From the NCBI GenBank assembly GCA_016432725.1, contig JACJDG010000003.1, positions 1,364,001 through 1,428,000 on the forward strand: a stretch of DNA of 64,000 bases, written 5' to 3'. Positions 28,608-40,776 of the stretch are shown in pieces. Source of the stretch: Streptomyces sp. DHE7-1. Its GTDB lineage: Bacteria > Actinomycetota > Actinomycetes > Streptomycetales > Streptomycetaceae. Every line of letters starts with the position of its first letter. Position 1 is the stretch's first letter. The notes under the pieces are model-generated. The model was not told where the DNA came from and made no database searches. It was given only the letters and a program-made list of their open reading frames with translations. A program made the position numbers and the translations under genes.

Positions 28608-28715
28608 GTGCTGGCTCCTTATCGCTGCCGGTCAGGACGGACGAGGACCGGCGGAAGCCCCCTGGGGGCAGGAACCCGCCGAGCGGAGTCCCCGCCACGC
28701 CACCTACAGCCCAGC

Positions 28716-28834
28716 ACCCTATGAGGCGCGGCTTCGCGGGCGTAATGCAGCAAGGTTGCGCATGCCCGCATGATCATTGCGTTGATCGGGGCCCGGTGCC
28801 CTTTTGTTGCGCCCGGACCGCGAACCGTTGCGCG
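28716..28834 (-). promoter_or_regulatory. Permease-lrp promoter with phased TTGCG array
   Basis: Minus strand: weak -35 TTACGC (28740-28745), 18 bases, -10 TAGGGT (28716-28721). Upstream plus-strand motifs are GGTTGCGCA (28754-28762), CATTGCGTT (28775-28783), TGTTGCGCC (28805-28813) and CGTTGCGCG (28826-28834), spaced 21, 30 and 21 bp. The first starts 8 bp past the -35 box, exactly as at davAB. The poor -35 box suits an activated promoter. Confidence 0.55.
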
Positions 28835-29011
28835 GCGGCTCCGCCGGTCCCTTTTCGCACGCTTCCTCCAGCTCCCCGCAGCGGCCTCGCCGGGCGCGGG
28901 CCGTTCCGGCGGCCCGTCCCTGCCGGGCGCCCGCTCGGCGCGCCGTCGCCGGCGAGTGACTCGCGCCGCCGCAGCCCGTGAAGGGAAGCCTGACGCAGCG
29001 GAAGCCCCACG

Positions 29012-29046
29012 GCCGGCCGGGTGCGGAAGGTTCGCACCCGGCCGGC
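29012..29046 (-). terminator. Second terminator hairpin after GuaB1
   Basis: Perfect 14-bp stem GCCGGCCGGGTGCG / CGCACCCGGCCGGC with a 7-base loop. Confidence 0.65.
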
Positions 29047-29069
29047 GCGATGCGCCCCGGGCACGCCGA

Positions 29070-29109
29070 CGGCCCCCGTCCGTCCCGGGAACGGGACCGG
29101 CGGGGGCCG
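29070..29109 (-). terminator. First terminator hairpin after GuaB1
   Basis: CGGCCCCCG / CGGGGGCCG outer stem with an inner GTCCC / GGGAC stem, 34 bases past the GuaB1 stop. Confidence 0.7.
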
Positions 29110-29142
29110 CACGGCGGGTGGGGCCGGTGACGGCCGGCCGTG

Positions 29143-30678
<1,536 letters not shown>

Positions 30679-31046
30679 TCACGCCCCCACAGAACCTCCA
30701 GGCCCGCCGGAAGGGCCCTCGGAGGATCCGCCAAGGGCCAGGACCACGGTGAGCGCGGGGGTCCGGTCCACGGCCTCCTCGAACACGTCCTGCGCGGTCA
30801 GCCACTCCCGGGGTTGGCCCGGGCGTACTCCCGCCAGCCCCGCACGACGACCAGCAGCCCCCGTTCGACGGCGTCCTCGGGCCAGACGGTGTGGTCGGCC
30901 AGGGAGTCCGCCAGCGCGTCCCAGTTGCGGCCGAACCAGTCGGGCAGCGCCAGGGCCCGGGCGGTGCGGTCCATCAGACCCGCCTTGTCCGTGACCCCGT
31001 CGAGGTCGAGGGCGACCACGAGGCGGCCCGTCAGGTCTTCGGTCAT
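30679..31046 (-). CDS. Barstar-family ribonuclease inhibitor (frameshift in sequence)
   Basis: A 122-residue barstar homologue after repair. It has LVVALDLDGVTDKAGLMDRTARAL, then ALPDWFGRNWDALADSL, the conserved helix of barstar that plugs the RNase active site. The frame breaks at 30807-30809; one added base turns ANPGSG-stop into ANPGEWLTAQDVFEEAVDRTPALTVVLALGG. Its ATG overlaps the stop of the RNase gene (ATGA), coupling immunity to toxin. Cytoplasmic. Confidence 0.85.
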
Positions 31047-31429
31047 CTCAGCACCGCCCGGAACGAGTTGTAGTGATCATCGGTGTAGTAGATCTCCCCG
31101 TCCCGGCCGGTGACCAGCCGTCGTGCCCCGCGGTCCGGTGAACCCGGGGTGGGCACCGTGTACTCGTGGTAGTAGCCGCGCGGCCGCTTCGGCAGATGTC
31201 CCTCGAAGTTCCCGAACACGACGCCGTCCCTGGCGTACGGGTAGGGGCCGCCCTTGTCGATGAGGGCGAGGGTCCGGCGCGCCTCGGCCGGCAGCCGGGA
31301 CTCCTGGACGGTGGCCATGCCCCGGGCCCACTCCGGGGCGGACGCGCCCGTGTCCGCCGGCGCGGCTCCGCCCGTGCCGGAGCAGCCGGTCAGCAGGACC
31401 GCCAGCGCCAGCAGCGCGCCCGCGAGCAC
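31043..31429 (-). CDS. Guanyl-specific ribonuclease, RNase Sa/barnase family, predicted lipoprotein
   Basis: A 128-residue protein with a hydrophobic leader and lipobox LTGC (Cys16), then a full microbial RNase domain: RLPAEARRTLALIDKGGPYPY, GVVFGNFEGHLP, and GYYHEYTVPTPG. Catalytic Glu89, Arg103/104 and His119 (in TDDHYNSF) match Glu54, Arg69 and His85 of RNase Sa. The cysteine pair of RNase Sa is absent. The GTG start lacks the basic residues expected before a lipoprotein leader, so the true start may be upstream, hidden by another lost base. Coupled to a barstar gene. Confidence 0.82.
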   Translation of the reverse strand: MLAGALLALAVLLTGCSGTGGAAPADTGASAPEWARGMATVQESRLPAEARRTLALIDKGGPYPYARDGVVFGNFEGHLPKRPRGYYHEYTVPTPGSPDRGARRLVTGRDGEIYYTDDHYNSFRAVLR

Positions 31430-31595
31430 GGCGGGAACGCGGCGCGCCCCGGACCGGAGTACGGCCCCTGGAACGCGTGGAGAACCGTCCTCGGGCGTGC
31501 GTGGCGAACGGGCCTAGGGAGCGCGTGGGGGACGAACCGCGGCAGCAGCATGCCGCCGATGCTGCCACGGCCGTCCCGTCACGTCCGCACCGCGA

Positions 31596-31622
31596 CCCGC
31601 CGGTCCGGCGTGATCCGGCGGG
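31596..31622 (-). terminator. Terminator after the SorC-type regulator
   Basis: CCCGCCGG / CCGGCGGG 8-bp stem with an 11-base loop, 45 bases past the regulator stop. Confidence 0.5.
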
Positions 31623-31667
31623 CTCCGTCGAGCCCGACGGGTCATGCCGGGGCCCGGAAGGGGTCGG

Positions 31668-32686
31668 TCAGTGCCCGTCGGGGTCCGCGCGGCTGAGCGC
31701 GGGCTTCGGCGTCGGCCCGGCCGTCATCAGGTAGTCGGCGGCCGAGGTGTCCGTGACCAGGCTGGTGACCAGCCCGGAGCGCAGCACCGCGTCGATCGCG
31801 GAGGCCTTGCGCTGGCCACCGGCGATCGCCACGACCTCCGGGATGCGGCGGAGCTGGTCGGCCTTGACCGTGATGCACCGCTCCCCCAGGTCCCGCCCGA
31901 TGCGGCGCCCCTCGGCGTCGAACAGGTGCGCGGCCATCTCGGCGGCGACACCGAGCGAGGCGTAGTGCGCGCGCTCCTCGTCACTGAGCATGTCGTGCAC
32001 CGTCGAGATACCGGGCTCCCAGGAGCCGATGGAGACGCAGGCGACCGTGACCTTGTCGAAGTACTCGAAGGCCCGGGCGATCCCCGTCTGGTTACGCAGC
32101 GCGGCCGCGGTGGCCGCGTCCGGCAGCAGCATCGGCGCGTAGATGGGGTGGGCGTCGCCGCCCGACACCTGGGCGGCGCGGCGCACGGCCTCCACCGAGC
32201 CGCGCTCGGAGGTCCCGGCGTCGTACACACCCGTGAGCTGCACCACCGTGCACGGCGGCAGCCGGTCGAGCGCGGCCGCCATGTGAATGGTGGACCGGCC
32301 CCACGCCATCCCGAGCACATCCCCCTCGTTGACGAGTTCACCGAGCAGATCTGCGGCGACCTCGCCGAGATTCTCGGGGTCGGGGTCTCCTCCGCCTCGG
32401 CCGGGGACTCGACCACGACGGCGTGCCTCAGGCCGTAGCGGGCGCGGAGCGCGTCGGAGCGCTCCGCGTCCAGCTCGGCCGGCACCCGGATCTCGATACG
32501 CACGAGATCCCGTTCGAGGGCCGTCTCCAGGACCCGGGCCACTTTGAAGCGGCTGACGCCGAACTCCTCCGCGATCTGGATCTTGGATTTGCCCTCGAGG
32601 TAGAAGCGGCGGGCCATGGCCGCCGCCTGCACCAGCTCAGCGGGTCCCATCCGCATGGCTGACCGGCCCGCCGACATACCCGACAC
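31668..32686 (-). CDS. SorC/DeoR-type sugar-binding transcriptional regulator (frameshift in sequence)
   Basis: The N-terminus has a helix-turn-helix (ARRFYLEGKSKIQIAEEFGVSRFKVARVLETA). The rest is the SorC sugar-binding domain with GMAWGRSTIHMAAAL, DAAALRNQTG-like region, and a C-terminal VVAIAGGQRKASAIDAVLRSGLVTSLVTD, the effector site. The GTG at 32686 has GAGGAG. The frame breaks at 32376-32385; one added base restores a 339-residue protein. It is alone but precedes rpe, so a pentose-phosphate signal is possible. Confidence 0.85.
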
Positions 32687-32800
32687 GGCGATCTCCTCAC
32701 TGCTGTTCACACTCTGGATTCGCCGTTCATCCTTGCAGATCCGGCGCGGCTCATCCGCCCACATGGGCGGCGTTCACTCAAGCGTTCACACAGCCGTGGC

Positions 32801-33487
32801 TCAGTGGCCGCATGCCCAGGACGCCTTGGCGGTCGCGGAATCCGCCTGGGCGCGCAGCGCCCGCACCGCCTCCGCTGGGTCGTCGGCCCCGTACACGGCC
32901 GAGCCGGCCACGAAGACGTCCGCCCCCGCGTCCGCGCACCGCTCGATGGTCGAGGCCGAGACACCGCCGTCGACCTGCAGCCAGAGCTGGAGGCCGTGCT
33001 TGCCGATCAGCTCCCGGGTGCGGCGGATCTTCGGCAGCATGATGTCGAGGAAGGCCTGCCCGCCGAAGCCCGGCTCGACCGTCATGATCAGCAGCATGTC
33101 GAGTTCCGGCAGCAGGTCCTCGTACGGCTCGATCGGCGTCGCGGGCTTCAGCGCCATGGAGGCGCGGGCGCCCTTGGCGCGGATCTCCCGGGCGAGGCGC
33201 ACCGGCGCGGCGGCCGCCTCGACGTGGAAGGTGACCGACGAGGCCCCCGCCTCGACGTACTGCGGCGCCCAGCGATCGGGGTCCTCGATCATCAGATGGC
33301 AGTCCAGCGGAGTGCCCGTGGCACGCGCGAGGGACTCCACGACCGGCACACCGAGCGTGAGGTTCGGGACGAAATGGTTGTCCATGACGTCGACATGGAG
33401 CCAGTCGGCTCCCTCGACCGCCCTGGCCTCGTCCGCGAGGCGGGCGAAGTCGGCGGACAGAATGCTGGGGTTGATCTGCGCGGCCAT
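32801..33487 (-). CDS. rpe: Ribulose-phosphate 3-epimerase
   Basis: A 228-residue TIM-barrel enzyme that interconverts ribulose 5-phosphate and xylulose 5-phosphate in the pentose phosphate pathway. Visible are [31 protein letters not shown] (metal-binding aspartate and histidine), [24 protein letters not shown] and [19 protein letters not shown]. The ATG at 33487 gives the usual length; upstream extension is not conserved in type. Confidence 0.96.
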   Translation of the reverse strand: MAAQINPSILSADFARLADEARAVEGADWLHVDVMDNHFVPNLTLGVPVVESLARATGTPLDCHLMIEDPDRWAPQYVEAGASSVTFHVEAAAAPVRLAREIRAKGARASMALKPATPIEPYEDLLPELDMLLIMTVEPGFGGQAFLDIMLPKIRRTRELIGKHGLQLWLQVDGGVSASTIERCADAGADVFVAGSAVYGADDPAEAVRALRAQADSATAKASWACGH

Positions 33488-33568
33488 GACCCAAGCCTGC
33501 CATGCCGCCGCGCCGGCCTGTGACGGCGGTCCGGGCGGGGGGTGTCCCGGCACCGGGCGGGTACGGCC

Positions 33569-33592
33569 GGGCGCGCGGTCCCCCGCGCGCCC
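33569..33592 (-). terminator. Terminator after rsmB
   Basis: Perfect 10-bp stem GGGCGCGCGG / CCGCGCGCCC with a 4-base loop, just past the rsmB stop. Confidence 0.6.
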
Positions 33593-33612
33593 CGGGGCAC
33601 GTCCGGCCGGTG

Positions 33613-35029
33613 TCAGCCGGTGCGGCGGATCAGGGCCAGGTACATCGCGTCGGTGCCGTGCAGGTGCGGCCAGAGCTGCACGTCGGGCCCCTCGCCGAGC
33701 GCCGGGACACCCGGCAGCAGGGGGCGGGCGTCGATCAGCTCGGTGTCCGGGCGCTGCTTGAGCACGTCACTGACGACCGCCCGGGTCTCGGCGAGATGCG
33801 GCGAGCAGGTGGCGTAGCCGACCACTCCGCCGACCCGCACCGAGTCCAGCGCGGTGCGCAGCAGGGCGCGCTGGAGCGGCCCGAAGGTGTCCAGGTCCTC
33901 CGGGCGGCGCCGCCACCGCGCCTCGGGCGGCGGCGCAGGGCGCCGAGCCCGGTGCAGGGCACGTCCATCAGCACCCGGTCGAAGGAGCCGGCCCGCCACG
34001 GCGGGCGGGTCCCGTCGGCGGTGACGACCTGGTAGGGGCCCGGGTTGCCCCGGAGAGCCCTGGCCACCAGCCCGGCCCGGTGCGGCTGCTTCTCGGCGGC
34101 CAGCAGCGACGCCCCGCGCTCGGCGGCGAGGGCGGCCAGCAGCGCGGCCTTGCCGCCGGGACCGGCGCAGCCGTCGAGCCACGTGGCGTCGGGGCCGTCG
34201 AGCGGGGCGTTCGCGAGCGCGAGGGCGACCAGCTGGCTGCCCTCGTCCTGCACTCCGGCCCGCCCCTCGTGCACGGCCGGCACCGCGCCAGGCTCGCCGC
34301 CCTCGGCCAGCCGCACGGCGTAGGGGGACCAGCGGCCCGGCACGGCGGCCTCCTCGCCCAGCAGCTCGGCGGTGGTGGCCCGGCCCGGCCGCGCCACGAG
34401 CGTGACCTCGGGCCGCTCGTTGTCGGCCGCCAGCAGTTCCTCGATGCCGGCCCGGCCGCCGCCGAGGGAGTCCCACAGCGCGGAGACGACCCAGCGCGGA
34501 TGCGAGTGCACGACGGCGAGATGGTCCTCGGGATCGTCGTCGTAAGGGGCGCGACCTTCTCGATCCATCCGTCGAGATCGTGCTGGGCCACCTTCCGCAG
34601 CACCGCGTTGACGAACTTGGCGCGCCCGTCCCCGAGCACCACCCGCGCCAGCTCCACGGAGGCGGACACGGCGGCGTGGGTGGGGATCCGGGTCCCGAGC
34701 AGCTGGTGCACACCCAGGCTGAGCACGTCGAGCACCGGCGGGTCGACCTCGCGCAGCGGCCGGTCGACGCAGGCGGCGATGACGGCGTCGTAGGTGCCCT
34801 GCCGGCGCAGCGTCCCGTACACCAGCTCGGTGGCGAGGGCGGCGTCCCGCGCTTCGAAGCCGCCCTTCTCGCGGGCCTTGCGCAGCAGCGGCGGCAGGAC
34901 CAGGTTGGCGTACGCGTCCCGTTCGTCCACCGCGCGCAGCACGTCGAAGGCCAGGATGCGGACGGGGTCCTTCTGGGGACGGCGGTAGGGCTTGGCGGGC
35001 CTGCGCGCCCGCTGGGACTGCTCGCTCAC
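33613..35029 (-). CDS. rsmB: 16S rRNA m5C967 methyltransferase (two frameshifts in sequence)
   Basis: The N-terminal third is a NusB-like RNA-binding domain ([40 protein letters not shown]), followed by a SAM methyltransferase with [17 protein letters not shown], the PCTGLG catalytic cysteine motif and the [11 protein letters not shown] second cysteine. Breaks at 34546-34549 and 33925-33927 each need one base; restored length is 472 residues. It directly follows fmt in the usual fmt-rsmB order. Starts GTG at 35029. Confidence 0.9.
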
Positions 35030-35109
35030 GAAAAAGGTGCTCCGGATGTGAAGAAGGGGGTGCGGTTCCCAGGTTACGTCGCCGCGGCCGCGCCCCCGCC
35101 GCTCGGGGC

Positions 35110-36039
35110 TCAGCCCCGAGCGTCTCCCCCTCGGCGATGCGCGCCCCGCGCGCCCAGTCGGCGGCGCGCATCGGCTTCTTGCCCTGCGCCTGCACCCACA
35201 GCAGCTCGACGGCGTACGAACCGGTGCCCACGTGCACGCTGTTCTTGCCGGCCGCGAGCTGCCCGGGGGCGAGGCCGGTGCGCTCGGGCACGGGGGTGAC
35301 CTGGACGAGCTTGAGCCGTTCGCCGCGGAACGTGGTCCAGGCGCCGGGGCGGGCGTGCAGCCGCGCACCACCCGGTCGACGCGGAGGGCGGGTGCCGCCC
35401 AGTCCACCTGGGCGTCCTCGACGGTGATCTTGGGTGCGAGGGTGATGCCCTCGGCGGGCTGCGGTACGGCCTTCAGGGTGCCGTCCTCGATGCCGTCCAT
35501 GGTCGCGGCCAGCAGGCCCGAGCCGGCGAAGGCGAGCCGGGTGAGCAGGTCGCCGCTGGTGTCGGTGGGCCGGACCTGCTCGGTGACGGTGCCGTACACC
35601 GGTCCCGAGTCGAGCCCCTCCTCGATGAGGAAGGTGGAGGCGCCGGTGATCTCGTCGCCCGCCATGAGGGCGTGCTGCACGGGCGCGGCCCCGCGCCAGG
35701 CGGGCAGCAGGGAGAAGTGCAGGTTGACCCAGCCGTGCGCCGGGATGTCCAGGGCGGCTTTGGGCAGCAGGGCGCCGTAGGCGACCACGGGGCAGCAGTC
35801 CGGGGCGATCTCCCGCAGCCGCTCCAGGAACTCGGGTCGCGCGGCTTGGCCGGCTTCAGCACCTCGATGCCGGCCTCCGCCGCCCGTTCGGCCACGGGGG
35901 ACGCGACCAGCCTGCGCCCCCGTCCGGCCGGCGCGTCGGGCCGTGTGACGACGGCGGCCACCTCGTGCCGCCCGGAGGCGAGGAGAGCGTCCAGGGCGGG
36001 AACGGCGACCTCGGGGGTACCGGCGAAGACGAGCTTCAT
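35110..36039 (-). CDS. fmt: Methionyl-tRNA formyltransferase (three frameshifts in sequence)
   Basis: Formylates the initiator Met-tRNA. It begins [20 protein letters not shown], carries the catalytic [18 protein letters not shown] (Asn-His-Asp type hydrolase fold) and the C-terminal tRNA-binding barrel with [18 protein letters not shown]. Breaks occur at 35834-35836, 35346-35349 and 35114-35117. Adding one base at each gives exactly 310 residues ending in ETLGG. Essential or near-essential, so real inactivation is unlikely. Confidence 0.92.
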
Positions 36040-36177
36040 GGGCGGGATCGGGCCTCTCGGGCGGGGGTCGGACGGGCAGCGCACCAGTCTATGACCCGGG
36101 CCGGGTCCACCGCCCCACTGCCGCGGACCCACGCGGGAGCCGACGGCGGCCGGACCGCGCCGGTGGTGCGCGGGTGA

Positions 36178-36858
<681 letters not shown>

Positions 36859-36885
36859 GCGTGCCGGCCGGCCCCGAACTCACCC

Positions 36886-36915
36886 CTGCCCTCCCGGGAG
36901 ACGCCGGGAGGGCAG
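36886..36915. terminator. Bidirectional terminator between convergent genes
   Basis: Perfect 12-bp stem CTGCCCTCCCGG / CCGGGAGGGCAG with a 6-base loop, between the HTH-like gene and priA. Confidence 0.75.
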
Positions 36916-36966
36916 ACGTATGCCCGGGACGGCGCGGGGCCCGTCCGGGCCGCGGCCCGCGGGCGG

Positions 36967-39109
36967 TCAGCCGATGTCCGGGGGATCGATCCGCACCCGT
37001 ACCGGCTCCTCGCTCCCCCGCGCCATCCGCGCGGCCTGAGCCGTCTTCAGGGCGGTGGCCAGCGTGGCGCCACTGCCCGGCGGCACCCGCACCAGGGCCC
37101 GCTCCCAGTGCTCACCCGGTGGCGGCGCGCCGGGTCTGCGGGGCGGCCCGGCAGTGTGGGGGCACCGGCACCGGCCCCAGCACCTCGGCGTCCGCGGGCA
37201 GGTCCACGGCGCCGAGGAACTCGGCCACGGCCTGGGCCGTCCCCGACACGGCCGCCATCCGGGACACCGGGGGAAGCCCAGCTCGGCGCGCTCGGCCAGC
37301 TCCCGCACCGCGTGCCCCACGGGGTCCCAGCGCACCAGCGCCTGCACGGGCCGCAGGGTCGGCTCGGCCACCACGACCACGGTGCCCCGCTCGCCCTGCG
37401 GCCGGACGAGCGCCGCGGCGGCGATCCACCGGCGCAGCGCCTCCTCGCCGGCCCGCAGGTCGGGCCGGCCGAGCATGGCCCAGCCGTCCAGCAGCAGGGC
37501 GGCCGCGTAGCCGCCCTCGGCGACGGGCTCCGCCCCCGGCGTGCTCACCACCAGCGCGGGCGTGCCCGGCACCGTGTCCAGCACGTGCTCACGCCCCGAG
37601 GTGCGCACCGGTACGGCGGGGAAGGCCCGCCCCAGTTCCTCGGCGGTCCGCCGCGCCCCCACGACCTGGGCCCGCAGCCGGAAGCTCCCGCACTCCGGGC
37701 AGTGCCAGGCCCCCTCCTCGCGCCCGCACCAGCCGCACCGCAGCGCACCGGCGTCCTGGGCCTCCAGCGGGCCCGCGCAGTGCCGGCACCGGGCGGGCGC
37801 CCGGCACTGCGCACAGGCCATGCGCGGCACATAGCCCCGGCGGGGCACCTGCACCAGCACCGGACCGTGCCGCAGCCCCTCCCGGACCGCCTGCCAGGCC
37901 AGCGTGGGCAGCCGGGCGGCGCGGGCGGCCTCGTCGCGCGCGAGATCGTCGTCCCCGACCGTGCGGACGAGGGGGCGGCCCCCCGCACCTGCTCCCGGCC
38001 GGCGACCAGGGGCCGCGCCCAGCCGCTCTCGACGAGCTGGGCTCCCTCGACCGTGCAGCTCCAGCCGCCGAGCAGGAAGGCGCACTTGTCGAGCGTGGCG
38101 CGCAGCAGCAGCACGTCCCGGGCGTGCGGCTGCGGGGCGTGCTGCTCGCTGTGGCTGCCGTCCCCGTCGTCCCAGACGGCGACGAGCCCGAGATCCCGCA
38201 CGGGCGCGAACATCGCCGCCCGGGTGCCGACGACGGCCCGCACGGACCCGCGCCGCACGGCGAGCCACTGCCCGTACCGCTTCTCGGGGCCGGCGTCGGC
38301 GGTGAGCAGCACGTGCCGGCCCTCGCCGAGCAGCGCCGTCAGCGCGGCGTCCACGCGCGCGGCGGCCCGCCCGTCCGGTACGACGACGAGCGCGCCGCGT
38401 CCCGAGGCGAGCGTGGCGGCGACGGCCCGGGCCAGCTCCTCGCTCCACAGCGGGCCCGGCAGGGCGTTCCACACGGCGCGCGGGGCGGCGCCGGCGGCCA
38501 GCGACCCGAGAAAGGCGGCCCCCTGTTCGTACCGCGTCCATGAGCCCGGTTCCGGCGCCGGAGGCGGGGGCAGCGGGTCGGGCGAGGCTCGCCGCTCGGC
38601 GCGGGCGCTGCGCGGCGGCACGGCGAGCTGCAGCACGTCGGCGAGGCTCCCCGCGTACCGGTCGGCGACGGCCCGCGCGAGCCCCAGCAGCTCCTCGCTG
38701 AGCACGGGCTCGGGTGACACCACCTGGGCGAGGGCGGCGAGCGGCCCGGAGTAGTCGGACTCGGCCCGCCGCTCCACGATGAACCCGCCGATGAGCCCGC
38801 CGCCCTCGCGCCGGCCCTCGCGCACGCGCCCCCGCCCGGCGCCGAACCGCACCCGCACCCTGACCCCGGGCTGCGCCTCGGCGTCCAGTTCCTCGGGCAC
38901 CGCGTAGTCGAAGTACCGGTCCAGGTGCAGTACGCCCTTGTCGACGAGGACCCGCGCCACGGGCAGCTCCCCGGCCAGCGCGGCGCCCCGCCAGGTCCGC
39001 GGTTTGGCCCGGGGCACCTTGGCGCCCCGCACGCTCTCCCGGATGAGCGCGAGCTGCTCCGGCGGTGCCCCTCGGCCCCGCCGCCCCCCGAACCGTTCTC
39101 GCTGCTCAC
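36967..39109 (-). CDS. priA: Primosomal protein N' (PriA-like, helicase motifs degenerate; several frameshifts)
   Basis: Starts GTG at 39109 (SSENGSGGGGAEG, then APPEQLALIRESVRGAKVPRAK). The N-terminal DNA-binding domain is clear (VARVLVDKGVLHLDRYFDYAVP). Where helicases have GKT there is only ASGRGALVVVPDGRAAAR, and the DEAH-type box reads VWDDGDG, so it is probably not an ATPase, as known for actinobacterial PriA. The eight zinc cysteines are kept (CAQCRAPARCRHCAG, RCGWCG, CPECGS). Breaks: 39068-39071, 37979-37984, 37269-37273 and about 37120-37165 (one extra or two missing bases). Restored length is about 715. Confidence 0.85.
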
Positions 39110-39216
39110 GCCTGCATTCTTACCAAACGCCACCGACAACCGGCTCTCGGAGTGGGAACCCCCGGGCACGGGAGGTGGGCCGGGACCGCGCCGGAGCGCC
39201 GGACACGCGCCACACG

Positions 39217-39256
39217 CGCCGAGGCCCGGCCCCCGAAGGGGAGCCGGGCCTCGGCG
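39217..39256 (-). terminator. Terminator after metK
   Basis: Perfect 14-bp stem CGCCGAGGCCCGGC / GCCGGGCCTCGGCG with a 12-base loop, 17 bases past the metK stop. Confidence 0.8.
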
Positions 39257-39273
39257 GGACGACCGGGACGGGA

Positions 39274-40482
39274 CTACAGGCCCGCGGCCTTGCGCAGGGC
39301 GTCCACGCGGTCCGTGCGCTCCCAGGTGAAGTCCGGCAGCTCACGGCCGAAGTGGCCGTACGCGGCGGTCTGGGCGTAGATCGGGCGGAGCAGGTCGAGG
39401 TCGCGGATGATGGCGGCCGGGCGGAGGTCGAAGACCTCGTCGATCGCCTTCTCGATCTTCTCGTGGTCGATCTTGGCGGTGCCGAAGGTCTCCACGAACA
39501 GACCCACCGGCTCGGCCTTGCCGATGGCGTAGGCGACCTGGACCTCGCAGCGGGAGGCCAGGCCCGCCGCCACGACGTTCTTGGCGACCCAGCGCATGGC
39601 GTAGGCGGCGGAGCGGTCGACCTTGGACGGGTCCTTGCCGGAGAAGGCACCGCCGCCGTGGCGGGCCATGCCGCCGTAGGTGTCGATGATGATCTTGCGG
39701 CCGGTCAGGCCGGCGTCGCCCATGGGGCCGCCGATCTCGAAGCGGCCGGTCGGGTTGACCAGCAGCCGGTAGCCCTCGGTGTCCAGCTTGATGCCGTCCT
39801 CCAGCAGGGCCTTCAGCTCGGGCTCGACGACGAACTCGCGGATGTCGGGCGCGAGCAGCGACTCGAGGTCGATGTCCGAGGCGTGCTGGGAGGAGACCAC
39901 GACCGTGTCGAGGCGGACGGCCTTGTCGCCGTCGTACTCGATGGTGACCTGCGTCTTGCCGTCGGGGCGCAGGTAGGGGATGGTGCCGTTCTTGCGGACC
40001 TCGGAGAGCCGCTTCGACAGGCGGTGCGCCAGGAAGACGGGCAGCGGCATCAGCGTCGGGGTCTCGTCCGAGGCGTAGCCGAACATCAGGCCCTGGTCGC
40101 CGGCGCCCTGCTTGTCGAGCTCGTCCTCGTCACCCTCGACCCGGGACTCGTAGGCCGTGTCGACGCCCTGCGCGATGTCCGGGGACTGCGCGCCGATCGA
40201 CACCGAGACGCCGCAGGAGGCTCCGTCGAAGCCCTTCTTCGAGGAGTCGTAACCGATCTCGAGGATCTTGTTGCGGACCAGGGTCGCGATGTCCGCGTAG
40301 GCCTTGGTCGTCACCTCGCCGGCCACGTGGACCAGGCCGGTGGTGATCAGCGTCTCGACGGCGACACGCGAGGAGGGGTCCTCGCGCAGCAGCGCGTCGA
40401 GAATGGTGTCGCTGATCTGGTCAGCGATCTTGTCGGGGTGACCCTCGGTCACGGACTCCGAGGTGAACAGGCGACGGGACAC
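39274..40482 (-). CDS. metK: S-adenosylmethionine synthetase
   Basis: Makes SAM from methionine and ATP. The 402-residue protein has [34 protein letters not shown] (ATP-binding hexapeptide region) and [19 protein letters not shown] (P-loop-like nonapeptide). The GTG at 40482 with AGGGAG gives the standard length. The frame is intact. SAM levels in streptomycetes affect antibiotic production. Upstream is a 294-base spacer from coaBC with a long inverted repeat but no SAM riboswitch that I can recognise. Confidence 0.97.
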   Translation of the reverse strand: MSRRLFTSESVTEGHPDKIADQISDTILDALLREDPSSRVAVETLITTGLVHVAGEVTTKAYADIATLVRNKILEIGYDSSKKGFDGASCGVSVSIGAQSPDIAQGVDTAYESRVEGDEDELDKQGAGDQGLMFGYASDETPTLMPLPVFLAHRLSKRLSEVRKNGTIPYLRPDGKTQVTIEYDGDKAVRLDTVVVSSQHASDIDLESLLAPDIREFVVEPELKALLEDGIKLDTEGYRLLVNPTGRFEIGGPMGDAGLTGRKIIIDTYGGMARHGGGAFSGKDPSKVDRSAAYAMRWVAKNVVAAGLASRCEVQVAYAIGKAEPVGLFVETFGTAKIDHEKIEKAIDEVFDLRPAAIIRDLDLLRPIYAQTAAYGHFGRELPDFTWERTDRVDALRKAAGL

Positions 40483-40640
40483 AACGCTCCCTGGGGTTGC
40501 AGCGGCTGCTGGCTGATCATTGGCAGATGACGCGGGGGCTGCACCCGACGTCGTCCGAGAACAGTTTATCGGTCGCACTCGGCCGCCGGCCCACGTGTCT
40601 CGCCACTCGGGAGTGCTGTGACCTGCGGCACGGGCATTCT

Positions 40641-40687
40641 GCACAATGCCGAGCGGCCTTGGCCAGGGCCGCCACGCGACATTGTGC
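40641..40687. repeat. Long interrupted inverted repeat between coaBC and metK
   Basis: GCACAATG and CATTGTGC form perfect 8-bp outer arms; GCGGCC / GGCCGC form an inner 6-bp stem with an 8-base loop. It could be a terminator for coaBC, an attenuator of metK or a protein-binding palindrome. Confidence 0.55.
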
Positions 40688-40776
40688 GGCGGAAAACCGA
40701 CGTCGGACGGCCCGGTCAGAACGGCCCGGACGGCCGAACCGGGCCGCGCCCGGACGGCGCAACGGCGGCGGCCGGG

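Larger units (their letters stand above)
28835..29142. other. Intergenic stretch before the GuaB1 gene end
   Basis: No gene is seen between the motif array and the end of the GuaB1 gene. The right part holds the two strong hairpins listed separately; the left part (28835-29010) shows no feature I can support. Confidence 0.5.

Noticed and set aside
40483..40776. A SAM riboswitch upstream of metK
   Set aside because: I could not find the conserved core of any SAM riboswitch class; only the nested inverted repeat is clear.
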